Shown: positions 42,112 to 50,353 of the stretch, in pieces
Numbering within the stretch: position 1 is the first letter of the stretch
Layout of the letters: each line of letters starts with the position of its first letter
Origin: Pseudomonas cichorii
GTDB lineage: Bacteria; Pseudomonadota; Gammaproteobacteria; Pseudomonadales; Pseudomonadaceae
Direction of reading: 5' to 3'
Assembly: GCF_003700275.1 (NCBI RefSeq)
Contig: NZ_RBRE01000080.1
Coordinates: forward strand, 1-50,353
Length of the DNA stretch: 50,353 nt
Translations under genes and position numbers: made by a program
Notes under the pieces: model-generated
Databases searched by the model: none
Told to the model about the DNA's origin: nothing
Seen by the model: the letters and a program-made list of their open reading frames with translations, nothing else

Positions 42112-44745
42112 TCAGACCGTATCGACCTTCAGGGAATGATCGCCCAGCATGCCGTTGATGATCGATGCGCTGTCTGCACCACTGGCGACCCAGCCGCCCG
42201 CCCCTGCTGTTACGCCGTAATGCCCGGCCAGATCGATGCCCTGCAGATCGATGATCTGGCTTGGCGCAGTGCCGCTGGCGCCCACTTCAATACTCGATAC
42301 CAGATTCACGCCACTGCCCGACACCTTGAAATGCAGCAAATCGTCCAGCGATTCGCCCCGCACACCTGCGCCCTGCAACAGCTGCGACAGGTCGAGCGTA
42401 TCGGCGCCAAAGGTGAAATCGACGACGCGGTCATGGCCGCTGTCATTGGCCAGCCACATGAAGGTGTCATTACCGGCACCGCCGATCAGCGTGTCATTGC
42501 CCGCGCCACCAATCAGCAAATCGTTGCCGTCGCCGCCATACAGGCAGTCATTGCCGCCAGCGGCCAGCAACACATCATCATCGTCGGTGCCGATCAGCGA
42601 ATGGCCTTGCTGATAACTGATACTGACCGCCGCTGAATCGCTGCTGCCATGGCCATCGGTGGCGGTGTAACTCCCCTGATAAACCGGGGTGTTATCCACG
42701 GCGCTGTAGTCGATGGACAGGCCTATCTGATAATCGAGCCCTACATTACAGACGCCCGGATCGGGCTGATGGATGAGGATCAGGCGATAGACATTGTCTT
42801 CAGTGGCGGTGATGGTGTTGTTGGCGCCCAGCGGCTGAAATTCACCGTTGTCCATTTTCCAGGCCAGCCCCACCTGATCGGACAGATAGCGGGTGTCGAC
42901 AGTCAGGGTTTCACCGGCCTTGAGCTCGATATTGAAAAGGTCCTGATGGTTGTAGGTGTCGACCTGCCAGGCGCCCAGATAGCCATTGAGCAGCACCATC
43001 GCGGTCACCGCACTGTTGCTGTAGAAATCGCTGCGCGACAGATCCCTGACCTGATTCTCGACCCTGTCGCGAGTACCGCCGAATTCGATGGTGCGCGGCA
43101 TACAGGCACTGAAATCCGCGCCGGGCGCACTCCAGTCGGTATGAAAAACCGTTGGCGTGGCGCTCAGCGGGCTGCCATCGGGCGAACGGTCATTGGCCAG
43201 CAATACGGCGCCGGGCACTTCGATGCAGGGAGCCAGGATATTGGTGATGATGTGGTCGGCCACCGCCTCAGGCGGTTGCGGCAGCGGAACATGAATCAGC
43301 AGATCCGCACCGGCCAGATCGCCATCGTTATCGCTGAGCACAAAACCGATGTGTTCGGTCATTGAAGTGGCACTGCTGCCCGGCGTATAGCTGAAGGCGC
43401 CACTGCTCATATCGACCAGCAAGGTTGCGCCGCTGCTGCTGGCCAGCGTGAGTTGCTGGGTCAGCGGATCGAAACAGACCAGCGTGGAGCCGCCGCAACC
43501 ACTGTCATCCACGACCCGGATTCCACTGGCGTCATGGATATAGGTCACGCCTTCCAGGGTGATGGATTTGACGAAGCCGCCATCCGCACCGAACGTACCG
43601 CCCGCCAGCAGGCTGCCACTGGCCACCCGCGGCTGCGCAACGTCGCAGGGCGACGGCGGGCAGGTCTCGGGAGGCATCACCCATTCGATATCGGCAGCCA
43701 GAGGCACATCGTCGATGATGGTAATGTCCAGACTGGCCGAGCCCGAGTCACCATCCCGGTCAGTGGCGATCACATCGATCTGCTCCCCGAGACTATTATT
43801 CCCCTCGCCGTCGGGATGTTGCTGCGGGTTGAGCAAGGTGTAGCTGTAGCTGACCTCGCCGCTTGAAGGGTCATAGCCGGTAATGCTCAAGCTGTTACCC
43901 AGCGCGGTGAGTGCCGACAGCGGAAAGCCCAGTACCACACCGGCGACCACCACCTCGATACCGCCGACCGTCAGGGTTTGCAGGCCGTCAGGCGCGCTGA
44001 CCGTGAACGTGCCGGACTGGGTCAACTTGCCCGGATCGGGTTGCGAACCACCACACAGATTGGCTTCATTGAGCGTCACTCCGCTGCACGACACGCTGAC
44101 GCAATGATCCACGGGCGGCTCAACTGGAGGTTCGATCGGAGGTTCCACCGGGGGCTCGACCGGAGGATCGATGGGCGGCTCGACAACCGGAGGGTCAATG
44201 ACTGGTGGATCGGTAACAGGCGGCTGCACCACCGGCGGTATCACCGCGATGGGTGGATCGCTGGTAACGCCGCGCCAGAACTCGGCCTGGCCTTCCGGAA
44301 ACAACGGGTTCATGGTCAGCCCCTGAGTCGGAAAGCCCGTTACCGGCGTCACTTGCGCACCGGTTTCACTCAGAATCACCGCGCTATGGCCGCCGCCATC
44401 AGCGCTGGGCGGTGTTTCATCAGGCTGCAGCGGCTCATTATCCAGCCCTGTGACCTGCTCGACCTCCGCCAGCATGCCCAGGGTCGGGGTCAGCGGATCA
44501 AGTGTTTCGACATGCGCGGCCTGGCCGCTCAGGATCGACTCATCCAGCATCAGTCGGCTGTCGCGGCCCAGGGTCAACTCTCCCCCGCCATCGAGCCGGA
44601 CCGACACTGCGCCTGTTGCACCGGTCTGTAGCCGCTCGCCGGCAAACACCCGGTCACCTTCCATCAGCACCCGCTGAGTACCGCTGCTCGACACTGCTAC
44701 AACATCGCCTGCCGCTTGTCGTACCGTACCGATCACCCTGGCCAT
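42112..44745 (-). CDS. Compact LapA-type adhesin: retention module, T1SS repeats, RTX C-terminus
   Basis: 877 residues from the ATG at 44745, with AAGGG 7 nt upstream; an ATG two codons earlier is too close to that site. Residues 1-105 resemble the LapA retention module (VIGTVRQAAGDVVAVS, LMEGDRVFAGERLQTG, ELTLGRDSRLML). A Pro-rich linker with repeated PPV/PPI-E/D units (about 163-216) follows. Next come T1SS-type beta repeats (TLNEANLCGGSQPDPG, LTALGNSLSITGYDPSSGEV), a segment resembling a PPC domain, and RTX nonapeptides (GGDGNDLLIGGAGNDTLIGG, about 715-765) with a type I C-terminal target. Eleven cysteines are present, rare for type I substrates. No TAAG or PAAG site follows the module; the nearest is QAAH near residue 77. 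Confidence 0.88.
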   Translation of the reverse strand: MARVIGTVRQAAGDVVAVSSSGTQRVLMEGDRVFAGERLQTGATGAVSVRLDGGGELTLGRDSRLMLDESILSGQAAHVETLDPLTPTLGMLAEVEQVTGLDNEPLQPDETPPSADGGGHSAVILSETGAQVTPVTGFPTQGLTMNPLFPEGQAEFWRGVTSDPPIAVIPPVVQPPVTDPPVIDPPVVEPPIDPPVEPPVEPPIEPPVEPPVDHCVSVSCSGVTLNEANLCGGSQPDPGKLTQSGTFTVSAPDGLQTLTVGGIEVVVAGVVLGFPLSALTALGNSLSITGYDPSSGEVSYSYTLLNPQQHPDGEGNNSLGEQIDVIATDRDGDSGSASLDITIIDDVPLAADIEWVMPPETCPPSPCDVAQPRVASGSLLAGGTFGADGGFVKSITLEGVTYIHDASGIRVVDDSGCGGSTLVCFDPLTQQLTLASSSGATLLVDMSSGAFSYTPGSSATSMTEHIGFVLSDNDGDLAGADLLIHVPLPQPPEAVADHIITNILAPCIEVPGAVLLANDRSPDGSPLSATPTVFHTDWSAPGADFSACMPRTIEFGGTRDRVENQVRDLSRSDFYSNSAVTAMVLLNGYLGAWQVDTYNHQDLFNIELKAGETLTVDTRYLSDQVGLAWKMDNGEFQPLGANNTITATEDNVYRLILIHQPDPGVCNVGLDYQIGLSIDYSAVDNTPVYQGSYTATDGHGSSDSAAVSISYQQGHSLIGTDDDDVLLAAGGNDCLYGGDGNDLLIGGAGNDTLIGGAGNDTFMWLANDSGHDRVVDFTFGADTLDLSQLLQGAGVRGESLDDLLHFKVSGSGVNLVSSIEVGASGTAPSQIIDLQGIDLAGHYGVTAGAGGWVASGADSASIINGMLGDHSLKVDTV

Positions 44746-45163
44746 ATTCATTCCCTTTTTCGTAATGATCGAACCCCAGAACTCCGGGTTTCGTCCTGAA
44801 CCGGCTCACCCGCGCAACACCTGAGGTGGCGACAATCTTTTTCGCGACAAAATATCGTCGCCTTATCAACAGGCTGTTTTTGCTGTCATTTATGGGGACT
44901 CACATCCCGACATAATTCCGACCAAATCCAACAATTCCTGAAAATAGCCTCTCAACCAGCTGAATTTTCAGGACGACAAAAAACAACCATCGTCTGAATT
45001 CCAAAAAGCGCATAAGTTTTTTTCGGCATAAGCCATATGAAAAAAACGTCTGAGCTGTCCCGAAAGTTGTTCTTAGCTGTGTTGTTACAAGCCTGACACG
45101 GCTGACAGCACGAAAATGTCATTTTCTTGACCAAAGAACATTTTTATCCAGGGAGAGGTACTC
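44746..45163. promoter_or_regulatory. Divergent promoter region of the type I secretion locus
   Basis: About 418 bp, markedly AT-rich, separate the divergent adhesin and TolC-type genes. It holds CCTGAAAA (44937-44944) and TTTTCAGG (44965-44972), an 8-bp inverted repeat, and the palindrome AAAATGTCATTTT (45113-45125) 39 bp upstream of the TolC-type ATG. I could not assign -35/-10 boxes with confidence. Confidence 0.55.
45113..45125. promoter_or_regulatory. AT-rich 13-bp palindrome upstream of the TolC-type gene
   Basis: AAAATG-T-CATTTT, perfect 6-bp arms. Position near the start codon suggests an operator, but the protein that binds is unknown. Confidence 0.4.
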
Positions 45164-46519
45164 ATGCGCGATTTGACACCGCTTTACGGCGCGGTTGTGC
45201 TTGCGGTGGCCTGTGCACAAGCGCAAGCCATTACATTGACCGAAGCGATCCAGAACACCCTCGATCATCACCCGGAAATCCAGGCCAGCAAGAACGAAAG
45301 GCTGTCAGCCGGTGAAGAACTGAACGTCGCCAAAGGCGGCTACCTGCCGACAGTCGATCTGGTTGCTGCCTATGGTCGACAGAAGACCGACAGCCCCAGC
45401 ACCCGCGCCCTTTACGGTCATAATTCGCAGATCCTGAATTACACCCAGTCCGAACTGCGCCTGCGCCAGTTGCTGTTCGACGGTTTCAATACCCCTAACG
45501 AAGTGGGTCGCACCAAAGCGGTGGTCAACTCCCGCGCCTACTATGTGCAAGGCACGTCCCAGAGCCTGGCCCTGCGCGCCATCGAGGTGTACCTGGAAGT
45601 GCTCAAGCGCCGCGAATTGCTGACCCTGGCCCGTAACAACCTGCAGGCGCATCTGCGCATCAATGACCAGATCACCCTGCGCAGCGAACGTGGCGTGGGC
45701 AGCACTGCGGATCGCGACCAGTCGCTGGCGCGCCGAGCACTGGCGCAGAACAACTTCTATACCGCGCAAGTGGAACTGGCCGATGCCGAAGCCAGCTTTG
45801 CCAGCGCCGTGGGGCGTTTGCCGGACGAACTGGAAACGCCGCCATCGATCAGGGGCGAGGTGCCGTTGAGCCTGTCCGATGCCCAGCAGAGCATGCTGCT
45901 CAACAACCCTTATCTGAAATCGGCGCAGGCCGATGTGCAGGCCGCCGAGAAGCAATATGAAATTTCCAAGGCGCCGTTCTACCCGAGTTTCGATGCCGAA
46001 CTGGCGGTAGGCGCCAACGACAATCTGCAAGGCGAGGAAGGCCACGACAAGGAATGGCGCGCCGCCGTGGTGATGAATTACAACCTGTTCAATGGCTATC
46101 GGGACAAGTCACGCCTGAACTCCAACGCCTACAAGACCGGCCAGGCGCTGGATATCCGCAACAACGCCCTGCGCATGCTTAACGAAAACATGTCGCTGGC
46201 CTGGAACGCGATGCACAACGCCCGCCAGCAGACGCCAATTGCCCGCGACTACGTGACCTCGACCACCCGGGTACGCGCCGCCTATCAGGACCAGTTTGGC
46301 CTTGGCCAACGCACCCTGCTCGACCTGCTGGACAGCGAAAACGAGCTGTACAACGCCAGCCGTCGCTACACCGAAATACGTTACACCGAAGAGCTGGCCA
46401 TGTACCGGGTGCTGGCCAGTGAAGGCGAGTTGTTGCGCAAACAGCGCGTAGTGCTGCCCGCCGAAGCGGTCGCGCTCAACGAAGTAGACAACCAGGCCCG
46501 TCTGCCCTCTCTGAAGTAG
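45164..46519 (+). CDS. TolC-family outer-membrane protein of the type I secretion system
   Basis: 451 residues. A signal peptide ends near residue 22 (CAQAQA). Then the TolC fold with the conserved start TLTEAIQNTLDHHPEIQASK, the two duplicated halves, and the second-half LSDAQQSMLLNNPYLKSAQADVQ. FGLGQRTLLDLLDSENELYNA is typical of LapE/BapB-like exit ducts. An AGGGAGAGG ribosome site precedes the ATG. It should be the outer-membrane exit for the divergently encoded adhesin. Confidence 0.92.
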   Translation: MRDLTPLYGAVVLAVACAQAQAITLTEAIQNTLDHHPEIQASKNERLSAGEELNVAKGGYLPTVDLVAAYGRQKTDSPSTRALYGHNSQILNYTQSELRLRQLLFDGFNTPNEVGRTKAVVNSRAYYVQGTSQSLALRAIEVYLEVLKRRELLTLARNNLQAHLRINDQITLRSERGVGSTADRDQSLARRALAQNNFYTAQVELADAEASFASAVGRLPDELETPPSIRGEVPLSLSDAQQSMLLNNPYLKSAQADVQAAEKQYEISKAPFYPSFDAELAVGANDNLQGEEGHDKEWRAAVVMNYNLFNGYRDKSRLNSNAYKTGQALDIRNNALRMLNENMSLAWNAMHNARQQTPIARDYVTSTTRVRAAYQDQFGLGQRTLLDLLDSENELYNASRRYTEIRYTEELAMYRVLASEGELLRKQRVVLPAEAVALNEVDNQARLPSLK

Positions 46520-46534
46520 ATACCGTCTTGCCCC

Positions 46535-46598
46535 GTCGCGGGCAAGCCCCCTCCCACAAGGAATTGTGCACACCTGTGGGAGGGAGCTTGCTCGCGAC
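46535..46598. repeat. REPIN in the secretion operon
   Basis: GTCGCGGGCAAGCCCCCTCC and GGAGGGAGCTTGCTCGCGAC, two inverted REP units of the common Pseudomonas class, separated by about 24 nt. They sit directly after the TolC-type stop codon. Confidence 0.88.
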
Positions 46599-46626
46599 AG
46601 CTTCATCACAGGCAACAAAATACACA

Positions 46627-46715
46627 GCGGAGCGAATTTATTCGCGAGACGACCGAACCTGCGGCGCAGCCATGTCGCCTGCAATGGCCCATTCGCCAAT
46701 GAATTGGCTCCTACA
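46627..46715. repeat. Second REP-like inverted pair
   Basis: GGAGCGAATTTATTCGCGAG near 46628-46647 and TTCGCCAATGAATTGGCTCC near 46692-46711, an imperfect inverted pair of the GAATTCATT class. It lies about 30 bp before the ABC gene start. Confidence 0.7.
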
Positions 46716-46741
46716 ACGTGCAACCACTCAGGAACCTGCCC

Positions 46742-48898
46742 GTGAATCGAATGGAACTGTCTGCTGCACTCGACCCTGTGGCGGATGACGACGACCCGCT
46801 GCTCGACGGCCTGCTGATCCTGTGCAACCTGCACGGCTGCAACACCAGCCGCGCCAGCCTGAGCGCCGGCTTGCCGCTGGACCGCCAGCGCCTGAGCAGT
46901 GCACTGCTGCCACGTGCCGCCGCCAATGCCGGATTGCAGGCACGCTGGCTGCGCCGCGAACTGAACGCCATCGACAGCCTGAACCTGCCGGTTCTGCTGC
47001 TGCTCGATAAACACAGCTGTGCGGTGCTGAGCCGTTGGGGTAGCGACGGGCGGGCGTTGATTCTGCCCTGTGAAAACGCAGGCGGCGAGCAATGGGTCAG
47101 CCGTGAAGAGCTGACCCGCCGCTATAGCGGCCAGGCCCTGTTTGCCCGTCCTGTACATGAACTGGAGCAAGTGCGCGCGCCTTTGCTACCGCGGGTAAAA
47201 ACCTGGTTTCGCGACACCCTGCAACTGTCTCGCGGGCTCTACAGCGATGCCCTGCTCGCCAGCCTGTTGATCAACCTGCTGGGCTTGATGGTGCCGCTGT
47301 TCGTCATGCAGACCTACGACCGCGTGGTACCCAATCAGGCCACCGCAACCTTGTGGGTGCTGGCGATCGGGTTGCTGATAGGCACCCTGTTCGAGCTGGG
47401 TTTGCGGCTGATCCGCGCCCGCTTGCTGGATCAGGCCGGTAGCAAGACCGACCTGCTTCTCTCCGCAACCCTGTTTGAACGCATCGTCGGCATGCAACTG
47501 AAAAACCGTCCGGCGACAGTCGGTGGTTTTGCCCAGAGCATTCATGATTTTCAGGGGCTTCGGGAGTTTCTGACCGCCGTCACCCTGACCAGTCTGATTG
47601 ACCTGCCGTTCGCCTTGCTGATGCTCGGCGTGATCGGTCTGCTGGGCGGCTGGCTGGTGCTGATTCCGCTGCTGGCCTTTCCGCTGACCATTGCCTTCGC
47701 CTGGACCATCCAGACCCTGCTGCGCGACACCGTAGAAAAAAGCCTGAGCCTTGGCGCCGCCCGCCAGGCCTTGCTGGTGGAAACCCTCGGCGGCCTGGAA
47801 ACCCTCAAGGCCTGCAACGCCGAAGGTGAGCGCCAGCACCAATGGGAAAGCACCCACGGCGCCCTCACCCGCCTCGACAACCACGCCCGGCAACTGGCCG
47901 CACTGGCCAGCAACAGCACCCTGTTCATCCAGCAGTTCTGCGGCATGGCGACCATCGTCGCCGGGGTCTACAGCATCATCGCCGGCAACCTCAGCGTCGG
48001 CGCGCTGGTGGCGACCTACATGCTGGGCAGCCGCGTCCTTGCACCGCTCGGACAGATCGCCGGGCTGATCACCCGCTATCAACAAGCGCAACTGACCATG
48101 AAAAGCACCGACACGCTGATGGCCCTGCCTCAGGAACGCGACACCAGCCAGCGACCGCTGGAGTGCCCGTCGCTCAAGGGCGCAGTGAATGTCAGCAATG
48201 TCAGCTTTGCCTACGACCCACGCCATACATCGGCGCTTGACGGCATCAGCTTCAACGTCCAGGCGGGCGAACGGATCGGCATCATTGGCCGTAGCGGCTC
48301 GGGCAAAAGCACCCTGGCACGGCTGTTGATGGGCTTTCACACACCCGATCAGGGCCAGTTATTGCTGGACAACCTCGACCTGCGACAACTGGAAATCAGC
48401 GCCCTGCGCCAACAGATGGGCTACGTCGCCCATGACTTGCCGCTGCTGGCCGGCAGCCTGCGCGACAACCTGACCCTCGGCGCCCGGCACATCAGCGACT
48501 CGCGGATGCTCGAAGTCGCGCGCCTGACCGGTGCCGATGAACTGGCCCTCAGGCATCCGCGAGGCTTTGATCGACCGGTGGGCGAGCGTGGCCAACTGTT
48601 GTCCGGCGGCCAGCGTCAGGCGGTGCTGCTGGCCCGGGCGTTACTACGCGATCCGCCCATCATGCTGCTGGACGAACCCACCAGCCACATGGACAACGCC
48701 AGCGAAGAACGCCTGCGCCAACACCTGCAGCAACTGATGCCCGGCAAGACCCTGCTGCTGGTCACTCATCGCCTGTCGATGCTGAGTCTGGTTGATCGTC
48801 TGCTGGTTCTGGACAACGGCAAGCTGGTAGCAGATGGCCCGAAAGCCGTCGTGATCGAAGCGCTGCGCAAGGGCCAGATCGGCCCGGCACCGATTTAA
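46742..48898 (+). CDS. Type I secretion permease/ATPase (LapB-like)
   Basis: 718 residues from a GTG at 46742, with CAGGA 8-9 nt upstream; an ATG three codons later is also possible. Residues 1-140 are a C39-like domain without a canonical DCG catalytic motif, as in LapB-type exporters that do not cleave their substrate. The membrane part spans about 160-430, and the ATPase has Walker A GRSGSGKS (about 516), signature LLSGGQRQ (about 619), Walker B IMLLDEPT and H-loop THR. It should export the adhesin. Confidence 0.93.
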   Translation: MNRMELSAALDPVADDDDPLLDGLLILCNLHGCNTSRASLSAGLPLDRQRLSSALLPRAAANAGLQARWLRRELNAIDSLNLPVLLLLDKHSCAVLSRWGSDGRALILPCENAGGEQWVSREELTRRYSGQALFARPVHELEQVRAPLLPRVKTWFRDTLQLSRGLYSDALLASLLINLLGLMVPLFVMQTYDRVVPNQATATLWVLAIGLLIGTLFELGLRLIRARLLDQAGSKTDLLLSATLFERIVGMQLKNRPATVGGFAQSIHDFQGLREFLTAVTLTSLIDLPFALLMLGVIGLLGGWLVLIPLLAFPLTIAFAWTIQTLLRDTVEKSLSLGAARQALLVETLGGLETLKACNAEGERQHQWESTHGALTRLDNHARQLAALASNSTLFIQQFCGMATIVAGVYSIIAGNLSVGALVATYMLGSRVLAPLGQIAGLITRYQQAQLTMKSTDTLMALPQERDTSQRPLECPSLKGAVNVSNVSFAYDPRHTSALDGISFNVQAGERIGIIGRSGSGKSTLARLLMGFHTPDQGQLLLDNLDLRQLEISALRQQMGYVAHDLPLLAGSLRDNLTLGARHISDSRMLEVARLTGADELALRHPRGFDRPVGERGQLLSGGQRQAVLLARALLRDPPIMLLDEPTSHMDNASEERLRQHLQQLMPGKTLLLVTHRLSMLSLVDRLLVLDNGKLVADGPKAVVIEALRKGQIGPAPI

Positions 48899-48909
48899 GG
48901 AGCACCACC

Positions 48910-50250
48910 ATGTCAGTCACCTACGGACTGCAGCGCCGCCTGAAACCCGATACCGGGTTCATGAATGAACGTAACAGCGCCATGGCCCAGGACTCGCCAC
49001 GGCCCATGCGCATCACCATCTGGGTCGCGGCAACGCTGATCCTGACCGGCTTGATCTGGGCCAGGTATGCCGTACTGCAGGAAGTCACCACCGGCGAAGG
49101 CAAGGCCATTCCGTCGAGCAAGGTCCAGGTGATCCAGAACCTGGAAGGCGGCATCGTCACCGAGATTTTCGTGCGCGAAGGCCAGGTGGTGAACAAGGGC
49201 GATACCCTGCTGCGCCTGGACGACACCCGTTTTCTGTCCAACAAGGGTGAAAGCGAAGTAGACCGCCTGACCCTCACCGCCCAGGTCGAACGCCTGGCCG
49301 CCGAAGCCGAAGGCCGGCCTCTGCGCTTGCCAGCAGAAGTGCTCGACAAGGCGCCACAGGTGGCTGTCGATGAGCGAGCCCTGCATGAATCCCGGCAACG
49401 GCGTCTGGACGGAGAACAACGCACCCTCAACGAACAGTTGCGGCAGAAAACCCAGGAACTGGCCGAGTTTCGCTCCAAGCTGGAACAGTTCCGCAGCAGC
49501 CTGGCGCTGGTGCAGCAAGAACTGGACATGTCCCTGCCGCTGGTGGGTTCAGGCGCCGTTTCCCCGGTGGAAATTCTGCGCCTGAAACGCAACGCCGTGG
49601 AAATGCGCGGCTCGATGAACGCCAACACTCTGGCCATTCCAAGAGCCGAAGCCGCCATCAACGAAATCAAAAGCCGCGTCCAGGAATCGGAACTGGCCTT
49701 TCGCAGCGAAGCCTCCCGCGAACTCAACGAAAAACGCACCGACCTGGCCAGGATCAGCGCCAACCGTATCGCCATCGACGACCGCATGAGCCGCACCACC
49801 GTAGTCTCGCCAGTGCGCGGCATCGTCAAGACCCTCAAGATCAACACCATCGGCGGCGTCGTCCAGCCCGGCAGCGACCTGCTGGAAATCGTGCCACTGG
49901 AAGACAACCTGCTGATCGAAGCCCGCGTCCGCCCACAGGACGTCGCTTTCCTGCATCCGGGGCAGAAAGCTATGGTCAAGTTCAGTGCGTATGACTACAC
50001 GATTTATGGCGGGTTGCCGGCAAAGCTGGAGGTGATCGGGGCGGATACGGTGACGGATGACAAGGGGAATAGTTTTTATCTGATTCAGGTCAGGACCGAC
50101 AGGAATCATCTGGGTGGGGATGAAAAGCCGATGATGATTATTCCCGGGATGGTGGCGACGGTGGATATTATTACCGGGGAGAAGAGCGTGATGGATTATT
50201 TGTTGGAGCCGGTTTTGAAGGCGCGGGGGGAGGCGTTGAGGGAGAGGTAG
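48910..50250 (+). CDS. HlyD-family periplasmic adaptor of the type I secretion system
   Basis: 446 residues, start ATG 48910 with AAGGAG upstream. One membrane helix (about 35-55: ITIWVAATLILTGLIWARYA), then the biotinyl-lipoyl-like half (IQNLEGGIVTEIFVREGQVV), a long periplasmic coiled coil (about 110-270) and the HlyD core (RTTVVSPVRGIVKTLKINTI). It links the ABC exporter to the TolC-type duct (LapC/BapD-like). It follows the ABC gene by 11 bp. Confidence 0.94.
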   Translation: MSVTYGLQRRLKPDTGFMNERNSAMAQDSPRPMRITIWVAATLILTGLIWARYAVLQEVTTGEGKAIPSSKVQVIQNLEGGIVTEIFVREGQVVNKGDTLLRLDDTRFLSNKGESEVDRLTLTAQVERLAAEAEGRPLRLPAEVLDKAPQVAVDERALHESRQRRLDGEQRTLNEQLRQKTQELAEFRSKLEQFRSSLALVQQELDMSLPLVGSGAVSPVEILRLKRNAVEMRGSMNANTLAIPRAEAAINEIKSRVQESELAFRSEASRELNEKRTDLARISANRIAIDDRMSRTTVVSPVRGIVKTLKINTIGGVVQPGSDLLEIVPLEDNLLIEARVRPQDVAFLHPGQKAMVKFSAYDYTIYGGLPAKLEVIGADTVTDDKGNSFYLIQVRTDRNHLGGDEKPMMIIPGMVATVDIITGEKSVMDYLLEPVLKARGEALRER

Positions 50251-50276
50251 GGTCATTAATTTGCAAACAAATCGAG

Positions 50277-50303
50277 TCTGCCTGTTTTTAAACAGTGGGC
50301 AGA
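50277..50303 (+). terminator. Possible terminator after the HlyD-type gene
   Basis: TCTGCC (50277-50282) and GGCAGA (50298-50303), with an inner CTGTTT/AAACAG pairing, downstream of the operon stop. Only a short, interrupted T-run follows. Confidence 0.55.
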
Positions 50304-50353
50304 TTCAACTCTTTTCAGTCTTCGATGCAGTAATCTGTAGTGGTCAACTTTTT

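Noticed and set aside
1..50353. Mobile elements, prophage, tRNA or rRNA genes
   Set aside because: No transposase, integrase, phage structural gene, att-like direct repeats or RNA gene signatures were seen; repeats present are REP-type only.

Overview
The window is chromosomal DNA of a Pseudomonas. The evidence is a conserved lipid and fatty-acid cluster without fabH, a pilZ gene inside that cluster, the rluC/rne/murB order, REP/REPIN repeats of Pseudomonas type, and moderately high GC codon use. A fluorescens/syringae-type lineage is likely, but I cannot name the species. I see no prophage, IS element, CRISPR array, tRNA or rRNA.

Layout. 1-6000: a fimV gene cut by the window edge, a catalytically altered aspartate-semialdehyde dehydrogenase homologue (Usg type), a DUF1285 gene, a DUF4823 lipoprotein, a TetR regulator and a LysE-type exporter, all on the minus strand. 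6042-6161: a plus-strand sRNA candidate that matches RgsA in position, promoter and terminator. 6171-16291: one long minus-strand block, yceD-rpmF-plsX-fabD-fabG-acpP-fabF-pabC-mltG-tmk-holB-pilZ-tatD, joining phospholipid and fatty-acid initiation to folate, peptidoglycan, DNA replication and pilus functions. A YceF-type maf gene diverges from yceD. 17034-19672: the rluC-HAD-sppA operon, divergent from rne. rne has a leader of about 650 nt and a strongly repetitive scaffolding tail. 23672-30086: murB, kdsB, a UPF0434 protein, lpxK, exbD, exbB and comEC (envelope biogenesis and DNA uptake). 30328-35947: an ABC-2 exporter (yadGH type), a glutathione S-transferase, a fadE-type acyl-CoA dehydrogenase and a PA2817-type protein. 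36013-42108: a second FimV-like gene, a SlyA-type regulator with a near-consensus SlyA operator, recQ, a YecA/YgfB-type gene and a DUF454 gene.

42112-50250 is the most distinctive part. A compact type I secretion locus has an 877-residue, cysteine-rich adhesin with a LapA-type N-terminal retention module and RTX C-terminus. It is divergent from genes for a TolC-type outer-membrane protein, a LapB-type ABC exporter and an HlyD-type adaptor. A REPIN and a second repeat pair lie between the TolC-type and ABC genes.

Compared with gene order remembered from P. aeruginosa PAO1, the window looks like several blocks joined together. Two of the joins (comEC/yadH and PA2817-like/fimV2) carry inverted repeats of the same family. 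Functional calls rest on motifs and context read by eye; no database search was run.
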